Shown: in pieces, positions 45,343-57,165 of the stretch | How the letters are laid out: every line of letters begins with the position of its first letter | How positions within the stretch are numbered: the stretch's first letter is position 1 | Assembly (NCBI GenBank): GCA_963675135.1 | Contig: OY776120.1 | Location: forward strand, 21,790,001 to 21,854,000 | Direction: 5' to 3' | DNA from: Galeopsis tetrahit | Lineage: Eukaryota; Streptophyta; Magnoliopsida; Lamiales; Lamiaceae | Length of the DNA: 64,000 nt | The notes under the pieces: model-generated | The model's database searches: none | Told to the model about the DNA's origin: nothing | What the model saw: the letters and a program-made list of their open reading frames with translations, nothing else | Program-made: the position numbers and the translations under genes

Positions 45343-48300
45343 ATGGAGGGCATTGGTAATAGCTCGATGATTAAATTGACTGCATAAAATTATTCTATAT
45401 GGAAACCCATGATGGAGGATTTACTTTACTGCAAATATTTGTATGATCCTGTTGAAGGAAAAGATGCTAAGCCCGAAAGTATGGAAGCCAAAGAATGGGA
45501 GAAGCTTAGTAGAAAAACAATTGGTACAATCAGACAGTGGGTAGATATCAGTGTTTTTCACCATGTGGCTAAGGAGACAGATCCGTGTGATTTATGGAAA
45601 AAGTTGCAAGAATTGTATGAGAGAAAGAATGCGCAGAACAAGGCCTTTTGTTATCAGAAAGTTGGTGAACTTGAAGTACAAAGATGGGAGTTCTGTAGCA
45701 GAGCACTTGAATGTTTTTCAAGACTTGGTAAATCAACTTTCTACCATGAATATTGCATTCGATGATGAGGTGCATGTTTTATTCTTGTTGAGCTCTCTAC
45801 CTGATAGCTGGGAGACTATGGTGGTGACGCTCAGTAATACAGCTCCGAATGGAAAGTTGAGTTTGAACATGGTTAAAGAGAGTATGTTCAATGAAGAGAC
45901 TCGAAGAAAGGAATCTGGGGCTAGTTCTTCGCAAGCACTTGTCACTGAGAATAGAGGTAGAAGCAAGAGTAGAGGACCTAAAGGTCGTGGTAAATCAAGA
46001 GACAACATGTCTAAGTCCAAGGAAAGATTCAAGTGTTACCATTGTGGTGGATCTAACCACATGAAGAGAAATTGCAGAATTTGGAAGCAAGAGCAAAGGG
46101 AAGAGAATTAGAAGAAGTCAGAAGATAAAAATACAGCAGCCATTGTCACTCACTCCGATGATGATCAGACTGTAGTTTGTGTTAGCGATGAGTGTCTCCA
46201 TGTGGAGAATCCCGATGTTGAGTGGATAGTTGATTCGGGTGCTTCTCATCATTGTGCTCCGAAGAGAGAGTTGTTTACAAACTACAAAGCTGGAGATTAT
46301 GGTCACTTGTTCATGGGAAACAAGAGTGTTGCACCGGTTATTGGCATTGAGATATGGTTGTTGAGACTGATTTGGGATTCACACTGACACTGAAAGATGT
46401 GAGACATATTCCACAGTTGCGCCACAATTTGATTGCCGTTAATGTTCTTGATAGAGACGGATATGAGCAGAAATTCACAAATGGTAATTGGAAGCTTGTG
46501 AAGGGTTCTTTGTTGGTTGGCAAAGGAAAGCTTTGTTGTACGCTGTACCGGACGAAGCTTAAGATGGCTCGAGACCAATTATTTGCAGCCGAAGATGAAT
46601 CTTCACCAAATTTGTGGCACAACAGGCTGGGACACATGAGTGAGAAAGCATTGCACATCCTAGCCAAAGAATCTCTAATTCCTACTGCTCAAAGTAAGTC
46701 ACTCCACCCTTGTGATTATTATTTATTAGGCAAACAAAATAGAATTTCTTTTCGTTCACATTCTAATCGAAAATATGTTGTATTGGAGCTAATACATTCT
46801 GATGTTTGTGGTCCCTTCGAGGTGGAGTCGTTAGGTGGAAATAAATATTTCCTCACTTTCATTGATGATGCTTCAAGGAAGACTTGGGTGTACTTCTTGA
46901 AGAACAAGAGTGAAGTATTTCAGAAGTTTCAGTGGTTCCACACTATGGTTGAGAGACAGACAGGAAAGTTGTTGAAATGTCTATGAACTGATAATGGTGG
47001 CGAGTACACTTCTAGAGAGTTCAAGACATATTGTGCTCAGCGTGGGATTAGACATGAAAGAACTGTTCCGGGCACTCCTCAACATAATGGTGTGGCAGAG
47101 AGGATGAATAGAACCATTATGGAGAAAGTGAGATGTATGCTAAGGATGGCCAAGCTACCCAAGTCATTCTGGGGTGAAGCTGTGTTGACTGCTTGTTATT
47201 TGATCAATCGATCTCCATCAGTTCCTTTGGATTCTGATATTCCAGAGAGAGTATGGAGTGGGAAAAATGCCTCTTATTCCCACTTGAAGGTGTTCGGGTG
47301 CAAAGCCTTTGTGCACGTACCGAAGGAGCAAAGAAGCAAGTTAGATAGCAAATCTACACCTTGCATATTTGTTGGATATGGAGATGAAGAGTACGGATAC
47401 AGATTATGGGATCCAGAGAAGAAGACGATTGTGAGGAGTAGAGATGTCATCTTCCATGAAAATGAGACGATGGAAGATTTGAAGAAGGGGGAGACCTCCA
47501 CTTCGATGCCTACTAGTGTTGCTGATCTAACACCATATGAGATTCCTACCATTGATGCTGAAAATGGTGGAGAAGAAGTTGAGAATGAAGATGAAGTTGG
47601 GATGGAAAATGATGACCCAACTGCACTTGACCCAGATCCAGTTGTCCAAGAACCGGGAGATGTTGAGCAGGAGATTCAACATGCACCACCAGAAAATGCA
47701 GAACATGGTGGAAGACCAGTGAGAAATCGAAGGTCGAATGCACTGTATCCGAGTTCAGATTGGGCATTGATTACGGATGAGGGGGAGCCAGAAAATTTTG
47801 AGGAGGTATATTCCCTCAAAGACAAAGATCAGTGGCTTGAGGCGATGCAAGAAGAGATGGATTCCTTACACAAGAATCATACTTTTGATTTGGTTGAGCT
47901 GCCTAAGGGAAAGAGAGTTCTGAAGAACAAGTGGGTATTCAAGCTAAAGAAGGATGGTGATAAGGTAGTCAGACACAAGACACGATTGGTCGTCAAGGGA
48001 TTTACTCAAAAGAAGGGAGTTGACTTTGATGAGATATTCTCACCAGTGGTGAAGATGAGTTCCATTCGCATTGTGTTGGGATTAGCAGCTAGATTGAACC
48101 TGGAGATTGAGCAGCTTGATGTTCGAACAACATTCTTGCATGGAGAGTTAGTGGAGAACATATACATGAATCAACCACAAGGTTTGAGGTCAAGGGAAAG
48201 GAGCACTTGGTCTGCAAATTGAGGAAGAGCTTGTATGGCTTGAAGCAAGCTTCACGACAGTGGTACATGAAGTTTGATTCTTTTATGGCTAGCCAAAGTT

Positions 48301-49340
48301 ATAAAAGAACGGAGGCGGATCATTGTGTTTATGTCAAACACTTCCCTGATGGTAACTTCATTATTTTGTTGCTTTATGTTGATGATATGTTGATTGTGGG
48401 AAAAGATATTGTGTCGATTAGTAGGTTGAAGGGGGAGCTGTCCAAATCCTTTGACATGAAGGATTTAGGCTCAGCAAAACAAATTTTGGGCATGGAGATT
48501 ATTCGTGACAGAAAGACTGGAAAATTGTGGTTGTCACAAGAAAAGTACATTGAGAAAGTACTTGAGAGGTTCAACATGAAACATGCTAAGCCCGTGTCCA
48601 CGCCACTTGCTAACCACTTCAAGTTAAGTAAGAAGTCTTGTCCCACGACTCGAGAGCAGAGAGAAGAGATGGCACCAATTCCTTATTCCTCTGCAGTTGG
48701 TTCTTTGATGTACGCCATGGTGTGTACACGTCCGGATATTGCTCAAGCTGTTAGCTTGGTGAGCAGATTTCTTTCCAATCCAGGAAAAGATCATTGGGAG
48801 GCCGTAAAGTGGATATTCAAATACTTGAGAGGAACTTCAAAATCATGCTTGGGTTTTGGAAGTTCGAAGCCGACTCTTGTGGGATACACTGATTCAGACA
48901 TGGCAGGTGATCTCGATGGGAGGAAATCAACTTCAGGCTACTTGTTTACATTCGCAGGGGGAGCTGTTTCATGGCAATCAAAGTTACAAAAGTGTGTTGC
49001 CTTATCCACCACTGAGGCAGAGTACATTGCAGCGAACGAAGCTGGAAAAGAGATGATGTGGATGAAGAGATTTCTCCAAGAATTGAGTTTGAAGCAGGAG
49101 GAGTACGTGGTTTTTTTGTGATAGTCAAAGTGCTATTGACTTGAGCAAAAATTCCATGTATCATGCTCGAACGAAGCATATTGATGTGAGGTACCATTGG
49201 ATTAGAATGGTATTGTAGAAACAACTTATGAAGCTCGAGAAAATTCACACCGATAAAAATCTTGCGGATATGATGACTAAGGTGGTTACTCGTGAGAAGC
49301 ATGATTTGTGTGCCGGGTTGGCCGGCATGAGCTCGAGATA
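45343..49340 (+). pseudogene. copia gag-pol of the 44628-50062 element, broken by stops and frameshifts
   Basis: The start ATG at 45343 (MEGIGNSSMIKLTA) meets a TAA at 45385, where sister elements have a sense codon before NYSIWKP. Gag continues, with a one-T insertion near 45647 in the A-F-V-I-R-K region. The zinc knuckle CYHCGGSNHMKRNC (about 46035) is followed by a stop at 46109. Protease WIVDSGASHHCAP is intact, but a frameshift occurs near 46350. Integrase has LWHNRLGHMSEKAL, then KCL-stop-TDNGGEY at 46984-46986, where TGA replaces the expected CGA. Reverse transcriptase has YVDDMLIVGKD (about 48375), with a frame change near 48190 at NQPQG. RNase H has CDSQSA, with an extra T in a T-run near 49110. 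At least seven lesions make it non-coding for a full polyprotein. Confidence 0.88.
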
Positions 49341-49380
49341 GATGTGACGTATGTGGCCAACTATATTGGGAGGGGGAGAT

Positions 49381-50062
49381 TGTTGGGCTTGCCCAATTAT
49401 AGTTGGGCCAATAAACAATTAAATTAAAGGAGCCCATAACAATTTTTTTTTTTTTTTGGCCCATTAATTGTTTTGGAAAAAGGGCAGCAGCCGTGTAATT
49501 CCATTACAGCAGCTAAGCCAAGAAAAACAGAGAGAAAGGGAGAGAAAGAAAGAGAGAAGGTGAAGAAGGGTTTGTCTTGTGTGGACTCGTTTTTTCACCG
49601 TTTTGTCTCAAATTTCGAGGGGGAGTTCGTGGCGACGTGCTCTTCATTTTGGTTGGAGTAGATTTTCACGAATCATCTCCGAGAGGTACAACGAGAAATT
49701 GATAGTTTCATTCTCATTGTACTATTTTAGTTTGCTCTCTTCCTATGTTTATTGTGTGTTCCAAAAATAGTATTCTTGAGGATAGTTTGGTGCTATTGGT
49801 GTTCCTCTATTTTTAATAGAGAAGGAAACTTTGTATTCCCATTTGATATAGTGGAGTATTTTGCTGGACGGGGTCCCGTGGTTTTTACCCTCTTGTGAAG
49901 GGGTTTTCCACGTAAAAATTCTTGGTGTTATTACGTATTTATTTTCGTAGTTAATTTGCATATTTGGTCCGTTGTCTATTGAGCTTTTGTGGAAGTGATT
50001 GTTGCTTTTGTGCATTCCGCTGCGCCGAGCAACCGACTCTGATTTTGGCACCTTCCACAACA
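49381..50062 (+). repeat. 3' LTR
   Basis: 682 bp, TGTTGGGCTTGCCC...CCTTCCACAACA, followed by the ATGAC duplication. Confidence 0.93.
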
Positions 50063-50318
50063 ATGACAACCTACACACCTTTCTAATATAATGATTGCAC
50101 GTGAGAGGATTGGACTCACCCTTTTCGATTTGTGACATTTCTTTGTACATCTTCTTAAGCAGATAAATTGAGACTACTTCTCTCAAATCTCTATAAAGCA
50201 CAGATTTGAACTTGTGAAGAGCAACATTGATACTCTTCTTAAAGGAAACTTTTATTGCGTTGTGGTTTGCTTCGTAAAAAGTGTGGGTTCTCGCCCAACA
50301 CATGTCAAAGTTCCCCAT
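50063..50318 (-). pseudogene. FAR1/MULE-transposase-like remnant, N-terminal half
   Basis: The minus strand reads MGNFDMCWARTHTFYEANHN, then KVSFKKSINVALHKFKSVLY and RDLREVVSIYLL. This fits the part of FAR1-related/MULE transposases just before the SWIM zinc finger (family form GNFDT.W...H......IK.SFE.S.....H.F....F..LRG.VS). The DDE catalytic region would lie upstream but is not present, so the gene is truncated at its 5' side. The right-hand copy of ATGAC marks the copia insertion. Confidence 0.65.
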
Positions 50319-51310
50319 ATGCTAATAATTTTATGATAATATGATAATAATTTCCGTCAACATCGATCACTTGAAGTGTACATAACCACTCTGAGACGAT
50401 GGCTTTATTCATACATACGAGGAGCTTTTTTTGAGACACGATTGCTCCTTATCCTTTCTTTGACATATCCGATTCTGATTTGAGCGTCGAAGTCCCCGCA
50501 CCAGAGATTTTTTCGGCGTGCTTTTACAAGTATCAAGGTGATCGGAGATGATCGTATAAAGAAATTTCACACACTGATGGAGTATTAATTATTCCAACTA
50601 AATCAGGTAACTTATTTTAGATTTGTCATTGTTTATTGTGTAATAGTGTTTGTAATACGTATATGGATGACAATTTTTAATTTCTTATTTTTTTAATTAG
50701 TTAGATTATTTAGTAATTTTTCTTGGCCCCTTCACTAAATAATCTTGATTCCGCTCCGGATAACATCACATAGAGGAGCACGTTTCTAAGTTTCAAGCAT
50801 ACACCATTAGACCAACTCCTTAGGGTTACAAGACTACAATACTAAAAAATTAAATAATAGAAACTCATATTTATAGAGATTTGTGAGTCGATTAATTTAT
50901 ATTAATTTTCTAATAATAGTTTATAATTTTTTTCATTAATTAATTAGTTCAACCTAATATAATGCAGTAGTACTAATAATAATGATGAATATTTACTTAC
51001 CTTTTCAATTAATACAAGCAAGAATGAGATTATCTCAAATTATAAATTAATTTTTGAAGGCCAAGTTATAATAAAGTCCATAACAAGCTGACTCTTACGA
51101 ATGATCTTACATGATTAATATTGCATCGATCCATCAAATGGCGTTTATAACAAAACAACAACTTTCATTAAACACGCGAAATGGTAATTAATTCATTATT
51201 AAAATACAAAACATGATGACAATTATTAAAATAAACTCTCTCAAGATCGAGGTGTGATCACCATGACACTAATTTTTATTTAGAATAAATTAAATAGTGT
51301 GTGGTATTAA
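50319..51310. other. gene-free spacer, downstream side of the terpene synthase gene
   Basis: AT-rich, with no coding homology. 51301-51310 directly follow the terpene synthase stop codon. Confidence 0.5.
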
Positions 51311-51798
51311 TTAAGGAATAGGCTGAATGAGGAGTTGTTTGATGAAAGTTTGCATTTCAGGACCCACATGTGTGTAGCGATCCTCCTTGTCGTAAATCAC
51401 GACAAGTGCTCGGGCGAAATTGATATTACGATCAAGTATAGGAGTTGGAAATGCAGTTGGTTTTAGGAAAGACTCGTTTATATCTTTCCATGCCGACTCT
51501 ATTTGCCTCTCGAATTCAATAATTGCCTCTTTCTTTGACACTTTATGCTCTTCCGTGTAGCATTCTATTGCAGACGGTATATGATCTCTTCCCTTCTCAA
51601 ACTGCATGCATGCACTCAAAGTTCAATTATATATATTCAAAATTAATTAAACATACGTAGACCATATTTTACGCTAAAAAAAATATATTGATGTGTAGCA
51701 TTCTTGGTAAAAATCTTGTTGTTATAATAACTTTGGCTATATATGTAAATTTCATTTTACAATATATATACGTAAAAGATCAATATACATATGTTTAG

Positions 51799-53319
51799 GG
51801 GATTAAAGTTTTTTTAGTCCATTAAGTTGACCTCTTTTTTATTTTGGTCCAGACGTTTTGTACTTTTTGATTTCGTTCTTTTAGGTTTGTATAAATTTTG
51901 AAATTGGTCCGCCGACCTGCAATAACAGGTAAACTAACAGGTCAATGCTGTTGTGACATTCAATTTAAATTTTTTTTTTTTTTTTACCTAGAGTTATGTA
52001 TTTGTATGTTAAGTTGACATTTCTAGTTATGTGGATATTTGAAAATAAAATAATAAATAATATATACCAATAATAATATTTTTCTACATGGAGTTTTAAA
52101 TTAACTAAAAAAACTACTACCAGAATAATAATAATAATTAATATATAAATTAAAATAAAGAATTATATTATTAATTTAAAATATATCTAAAGTTTTGATA
52201 TCAAACAAAAAAAAAATACAAAATAAATTTTATCAAACTATTAAGTTATTTTAAAATATTAAAATAAATTAAAAATATTATCATTAAAATAATAAAATTT
52301 CCAAATGTAAATATATCTTATTAAAACTGCCAATTTTTTCTTCTATTAAAATCTTACTTATATTTTAATATTTTATATAAATTCAAAATTTTTTTATTAA
52401 AACCTCGCATTTACTGGAATATTTATTTATTTAAAATTATCTTCATAAATTAAAGTTTTAATTCAATTTAATCTTTTTATATATTCACAAATAAAAAAAA
52501 AACATAAGAATTAAATATAAAATCTTAGAATGAGAATTATACCTGTTGAAAGATGATCTTTAATTTCATTTATTAATTATACTATTAATTAGAGTTAATT
52601 GGGTTGTAGTTTTTTTTTTTTTGACCGGGTAAATAGGGTTGTGGTCTTAGATACCCATAATAGGTTTGTGGTCTTAAGATAACTTGAAAAAAAGTTTTTT
52701 ATTTGATTTAAAAATATAAATAAAAGTAAGATAAATAATTTAAATATTTTATTAAAATAAAATATAATATATGGAGTATAATTCTTATATATATTTTAAT
52801 GTTATTTGTAAATATATAAGAAGATTAAATTTAATTTAATTTATGGAAATAATTTTAATATATATTTTATGTTATTTGTAAATATATTAAGAAGATTAAA
52901 TTGAAATAAGTAAGGGTTTAATAAGTTTTTTTTTTTTTTTTTTGTTATTTGATAGTTTTAATAGAGATTTTTTATTTGGGATTTTTTGTATTTTATAATA
53001 ACTAAATAATTTTATAATATTTATTTTGTAATTATAAATTTTTTTGACATTATATTTTAAATATATATTAAATATAAAATTTTAATTTCTTATAATATAA
53101 TTATTTACAAGAAAATTATTGTTATTACTATTGTTAAATAAAATAAAAATTAAATTGCATGCCACGTCAGCATTGACCTGTTAGTTTACCTGCTATTGCA
53201 GGTCGACGGACCAATTTCAAAATTTATACAAATATAAAGGATCGAAATCAAAAAGTATAAAACATCGGGACCAAAATAAAAAAGAGGCCAATTTAATGGA
53301 CTAAAAAAACTTTAATCCC
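51799..53319. mobile_element. Mutator-like element with about 168-bp TIRs, in terpene synthase intron 6
   Basis: Left GGGATTAAAGTTTTTTTAGT equals the rc of the right end. The arms stay about 90% similar through GACCTGCAAT-ACAGGTAAACTAACAGGTC. The 9-bp flanks TATGTTTAG (51790-51798) and TATCCTTAG (53320-53328) match at 7 of 9 positions. The core is AT-rich and non-coding. Confidence 0.85.
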
Positions 53320-53483
53320 TATCCTTAGTGAAAGTATAATATTAATTAGTTAAAACTATTTACCCTACGCACGTATATACGTATTTTGAATTTTTGTTCT
53401 CATTTCCAATACCAGCTGTGTCATATTAATCTGATGAGAATAAGGATCGTGATCTCAAAATTATGTACAGTCGAGAGCCGGAT

Positions 53484-53790
53484 TGAAGGGCGGCCAATAA
53501 ATTTAGCAGGTTAATGGGAAGTTGAGGCCCATAATAAATTATGCATGAGTTTAGAATATATTTTGATTAGTTAAGATATTAGAAGATATTATTGAATATT
53601 AATTATAAGATATTATTAAATAGTTAGTTTGTTAGGATATATGCATATTTTGTGGAGATATTGAATCTCTATAAATTGAGATGAAACTACCGTTTAGGGG
53701 AGAAAGAATAAAATTCAAAGAATTCAATTTGCAAAATAATTTGCAGCCCCGTTTCTTGCTAGCCTGAGCTAGGGATTACAAATTTATTCA
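53484..53790 (+). repeat. LTR A of the tandem array
   Basis: It lacks the last about 28 bp (CGTATTTCGTATCGTGGTTC region) found in LTRs B and C. TATA-like CTCTATAAATTGAG is at about 53668. Confidence 0.7.
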
Positions 53791-53832
53791 AACTGGTGCT
53801 TTCATTGAGAGTATTTGAGAATCACGATCGTC

Positions 53833-54189
53833 ATGACAAGAACTCACCGTGAAAGAATCAAAATATTGGAGGCAGGATTCAATCAACTAGAAGCTCGGTT
53901 TAATTGGATAGGCAATCTCGTGGAAAAAATTAATTCCACAATGGAGAAGATGGAACGAAGGCTAGCTAGATTAGTACGCAAGAAATCATCAAGCAAGAAA
54001 TCATCAAGAAACGGATCAAGAACCAAGTCAAGCTCGCCATCTAAAGAACATTGCGTCTTCGGTACAAGCTACGACGAAAGGGTGAACCCAACGCCTAGGA
54101 AGGACGAGGGAAGAAAAATCAAAACAGATTGTGGTTATGATAGACCACCAATTTTCGATGAATATTTCGATGAAAATTGTGGTACATAA
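53833..54189 (+). CDS. small basic/coiled-coil protein of array unit 1 (unknown)
   Basis: The start at 53833 (MTRTHRERIKILEAGFNQLE) was chosen because the copy in unit 2 begins at the same Met. An N-terminal heptad-like coiled coil (residues about 8-50) is followed by a Lys/Ser-rich basic stretch (RKKSSSKKSSRN) and a motif GYDRPPIFDEYFDENCG at the end. The frame stops where internal sequence is deleted and the next LTR begins, so this is a shortened version of the unit 2 protein. By position it would be a gag-like product, but there is no gag domain or zinc knuckle I can recognise. Confidence 0.5.
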   Translation: MTRTHRERIKILEAGFNQLEARFNWIGNLVEKINSTMEKMERRLARLVRKKSSSKKSSRNGSRTKSSSPSKEHCVFGTSYDERVNPTPRKDEGRKIKTDCGYDRPPIFDEYFDENCGT

Positions 54190-54214
54190 AATTACGTACA
54201 GTCGAGAGCCGGGT

Positions 54215-55171
54215 TGAAGGGCTGCCCAATAAATTTAGCAGGTTAATGGGAAGTCGAGGCCCATAATAAATTATGCATGAGTTTAGAATATATTTTGATT
54301 AGTTAAGATATTAGAAGATATTATTGAATATTAATTATAAGATATTAGTAAATAGTTAGTTTATTAGGATATATGCATATTTTGTGGAGATATTAAATCT
54401 CTATTTGAAATGTCTATCGGGCTGGCCCTAGCCCAGTAGGGCCAGCCCTACAGGGCTACGGGCTAAACGGGTTAGGGCCTTAACCGGTTCATATTTAACG
54501 GGCCTACAATTGTTGGGACCTAACCCTAACCCTAGCGGGCCACGGGTTAAACGGGCCACTAACGGGTTACAATAATTTTTTTTCTTTTAAAATTAAATGT
54601 CTCAATTGGCACGTCCAACAAGCAAATAAAATAGAAAAATACATAATTAGTTAATGATTAGTGAATGAGAAAAAAAGTATAATTTAAACACAATTTTAAA
54701 ACTCATTGGTCCTTAATATGACCAAATAAAGCTAAACAAATATCATAATCTAATAAAAAATAGTAATAATGACTAATGGATGGTAATGGGCTTCTTAATG
54801 CTTGTAATTATGGTTATTGGTCAAATGACCCAAAATTTATTCTTAGGTTATTTATTAAAAAAAAAAAAAGGTAACAACTCGGGCTAGCGGGCTGGCCCGG
54901 TTTAGCCCACGGGTTAATCGGTCCGGGTCAAAAAAGCCCGGTTTTAAACGGGCCTATAATTCATGAACCCTAACCCTGTATTTTTCAGGGTTAAACGGGC
55001 CAGCCCGGTTAACCCAGCCCGGATAATATATATTGAGATGAAACTACCCTTTAGGGGGAAAAGAATAACATTCAAAGAATTCAATTTGCAAAATAGTTTG
55101 CAGTCCCGTTTCTTGCTAGCCTGAGCTAGGGATTACAGATTTATTCGTATTTCGTATCGTGGTTCTCATCA
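54215..55171 (+). repeat. LTR B of the tandem array, interrupted by a hAT-like element
   Basis: The LTR sequence runs to about 54402 (AATCTCTAT), then a GC-rich insertion, then resumes at about 55026 (ATTGAGATG). Confidence 0.75.
54403..55025. mobile_element. hAT-like GC-rich MITE in LTR B
   Basis: Ends TATCGGGCTGGCCC and, rc, TATCCGGGCTGGGTTAACC are inverted. Subterminal CGGGTTAAACGGGCC/GGGCTGGCCC motifs are dense, with an AT-rich core. The TSD is not clear, so the boundaries are approximate. Confidence 0.6.
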
Positions 55172-55639
55172 AATTGGTGCTCTCATTGAGAGTATTTTAG
55201 AATCACGATCGTCATGACAAGAACTCACCGTGAAAGAATCGAAATATTGGAGGCAAGATTCAATCAACTAGAAGCTCGGTTTAATGGGATAGGCAATCGC
55301 GTGGAAAAAATTAACTCCACAATGGAGAAGATGGAACGAAGGCTAGCCAGATTAGTACGCAAGAAATCATCAAGCAAGAAATCATCAAGAAACGAATCAA
55401 GAACCAAGTCAAGCTCGTCATCTAAAGAACATCGCGTCTTCGGTACAAGCTACGACGAAGGGGTGAACCCAACGCCTAGGGAGGACGAGGGAAGAAAAAT
55501 CAAAACAGATTGTGGTTATGATGGACCACCAATTTTCGATGAATATTTTCGATGAAAATTGTGGTTATGATGTACCACCAATTTTCGAGGAGTTTGTTGA
55601 TATTTTGGTTGATGGTGAAGATGGAATTGACTGCAATAG

Positions 55640-55990
55640 TGATGGAGATAAGATTGTATTTTAATTATTTAGTACTCCGTATTATTTATATTTTATATAG
55701 TGTTAGAGCTTTGTTTAGGTTTTGATTAATTATTAGTGGGCCGGGCTTTTAGGGCTTACACGCCTAAAACCCTAGTTTATCTATTATAAATACGAGTCTC
55801 AAGAACATTGTAAGAGGAGTTGATTTGAATAGAAAAATATTGAGTTTTATTCCCTTTGACGTGTTTTATTTGTGTTCTTCCAGTATTCATTTTGAATCAA
55901 TGGATTATCACTTTTAATCTCGTTTACGTATATTTCGGGTATTCGTAGAATCAACGGATTTACGTGTGTATCGTGCTTCCGCCTACATCA
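55640..55990 (+). repeat. 5' LTR of the miniature element
   Basis: 351 bp, with TATAAATA at 55785-55792. Confidence 0.88.
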
Positions 55991-56040
55991 GTTGGTAATC
56001 AGAGCCATAACGATTCTGTGGGATTTATCGTTTATCAACG

Positions 56041-56488
56041 ATGAAGCAAAATTACGATACGGAGGAGAAATTTGATTTTCTCTGGTCTCAATTGGTCGCC
56101 ACCGTCGATGGAATTTTCGACAGCTACAGCCAACGAGACGAACTTGCCGCACTGGAAACGCCAGCGACACCCCTTGTCGCCACCACCACAGTGCCGCCCC
56201 CCGTTCCAAAAACTCATTCCACCAGTTTCACATCTCTACACAACCAACGGATTCAGTCGACGACTTTCATCGACAACGGCCACCACCATCAGACAACACA
56301 TCCCACTAGTAATAATTGTTTTTTTTTATTACTAATGATAGTTATTTTGGCACTTCTCTTAAGCCAACATTTACTTATAGTCTCAAGACCTTGGGCAATG
56401 TCGTACGAACTGCATATGTTTTTTTTATACTGCTAGAGATAAGATTCATGAAGATTCGAGGACGAATCTTTTCGAAGAGGGAGAGAAT
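56041..56488 (+). pseudogene. gag-start and pol-end remnants in the miniature element
   Basis: An ATG at 56041 opens MKQNYDTEEKFDFLWSQLVA, then a Pro/Thr-rich stretch. The last codons before the 3' LTR read KIHEDSRTNLFEEGENDG (about 56440-56493). That tail is the usual end of gypsy (Tekay/Del-like) polymerase, running into the LTR. Together they suggest a gypsy element that lost everything between gag start and pol end. No enzyme domain remains. Confidence 0.55.
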
Positions 56489-56838
56489 GATGGAGATAAG
56501 ATTGTATTTTAATTATTTAGTACTCCGTATTATTTATATTTTATATAGTGTTAGAGCTTTGTTTAGGTTTTGATTAATTATTAGTGGGCCGGGCTTTTAG
56601 GGCTTACACGCCTAAAACCCTAGTTTATTTATTATAAATACGAGTCTCAAGAACATTGTAAGAGGAGTTGATTTGAATAGAAAAATATTGGGTTTTATCC
56701 CTTTTGATGTGTTTTATTTATGTTCTTCCAGTATTCATTTTGAATCAATGGATTATCACTTTTAATCTCGTTTACGTATATTCCGGGTATTCGTAGAATC
56801 AACGGATTTACGTGTGTATCGTGCTTCCGCCTACATCA
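56489..56838 (+). repeat. 3' LTR of the miniature element
   Basis: 350 bp, same sequence as the 5' LTR with a few substitutions. Confidence 0.88.
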
Positions 56839-57165
56839 AATAGGCAAGAAATAACAATTTCTGAAAAAAGAACAAAGTTCGTAAGATCTCAAGGGAAGAA
56901 GGTTCAGATCATGGTTGAGAAAGATTGTTTGAGATTGTTGGGAAATTTAGCATGTCACAAAGACTTCAAATTTTGTGAAGAATATTGCAGAAAAACACTT
57001 TCGATTGAACCGGATAAGACCAAACATGTTTTCTTGATCAACGCCGGAGGATCGGACTCTTATAATTCTGAATTCATCCTTGAGGACAAGGATGCTTGTG
57101 AAGGAGATGGGAATGATGAGAATGAGGATCGTGAGCTCAAAATTACGTACAGTCGAGAGCCGGGT

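Larger units (their letters stand above)
44628..50062 (+). mobile_element. full-length copia element inserted in a FAR1/MULE-like remnant
   Basis: LTRs lie at 44628-45306 and 49381-50062, about 98% identical by eye. The 5-bp TSD ATGAC is at 44623-44627 and 50063-50067. The primer-binding site TGGTATCAGAGCC starts at 45308, and the polypurine tract GGGAGGGGGAGAT ends at 49380. The first base of the 5' LTR is C where the 3' LTR has T. All copia domains are present but the frame is broken several times. Confidence 0.95.
55640..56838 (+). mobile_element. miniature LTR retrotransposon (TRIM-like) nested in the array
   Basis: Two LTRs (55640-55990 and 56489-56838) start TGATGGAGATAAG and end CCGCCTACATCA. 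A perfect 5-bp TSD AATAG is at 55635-55639 and 56839-56843. The primer-binding site TTGGTAATCAGAGCC follows the 5' LTR. The polypurine tract GAAGAGGGAGAGAA precedes the 3' LTR. The whole element is 1199 bp with only 498 bp between LTRs. LTRs differ at only a few positions by eye. Confidence 0.9.
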
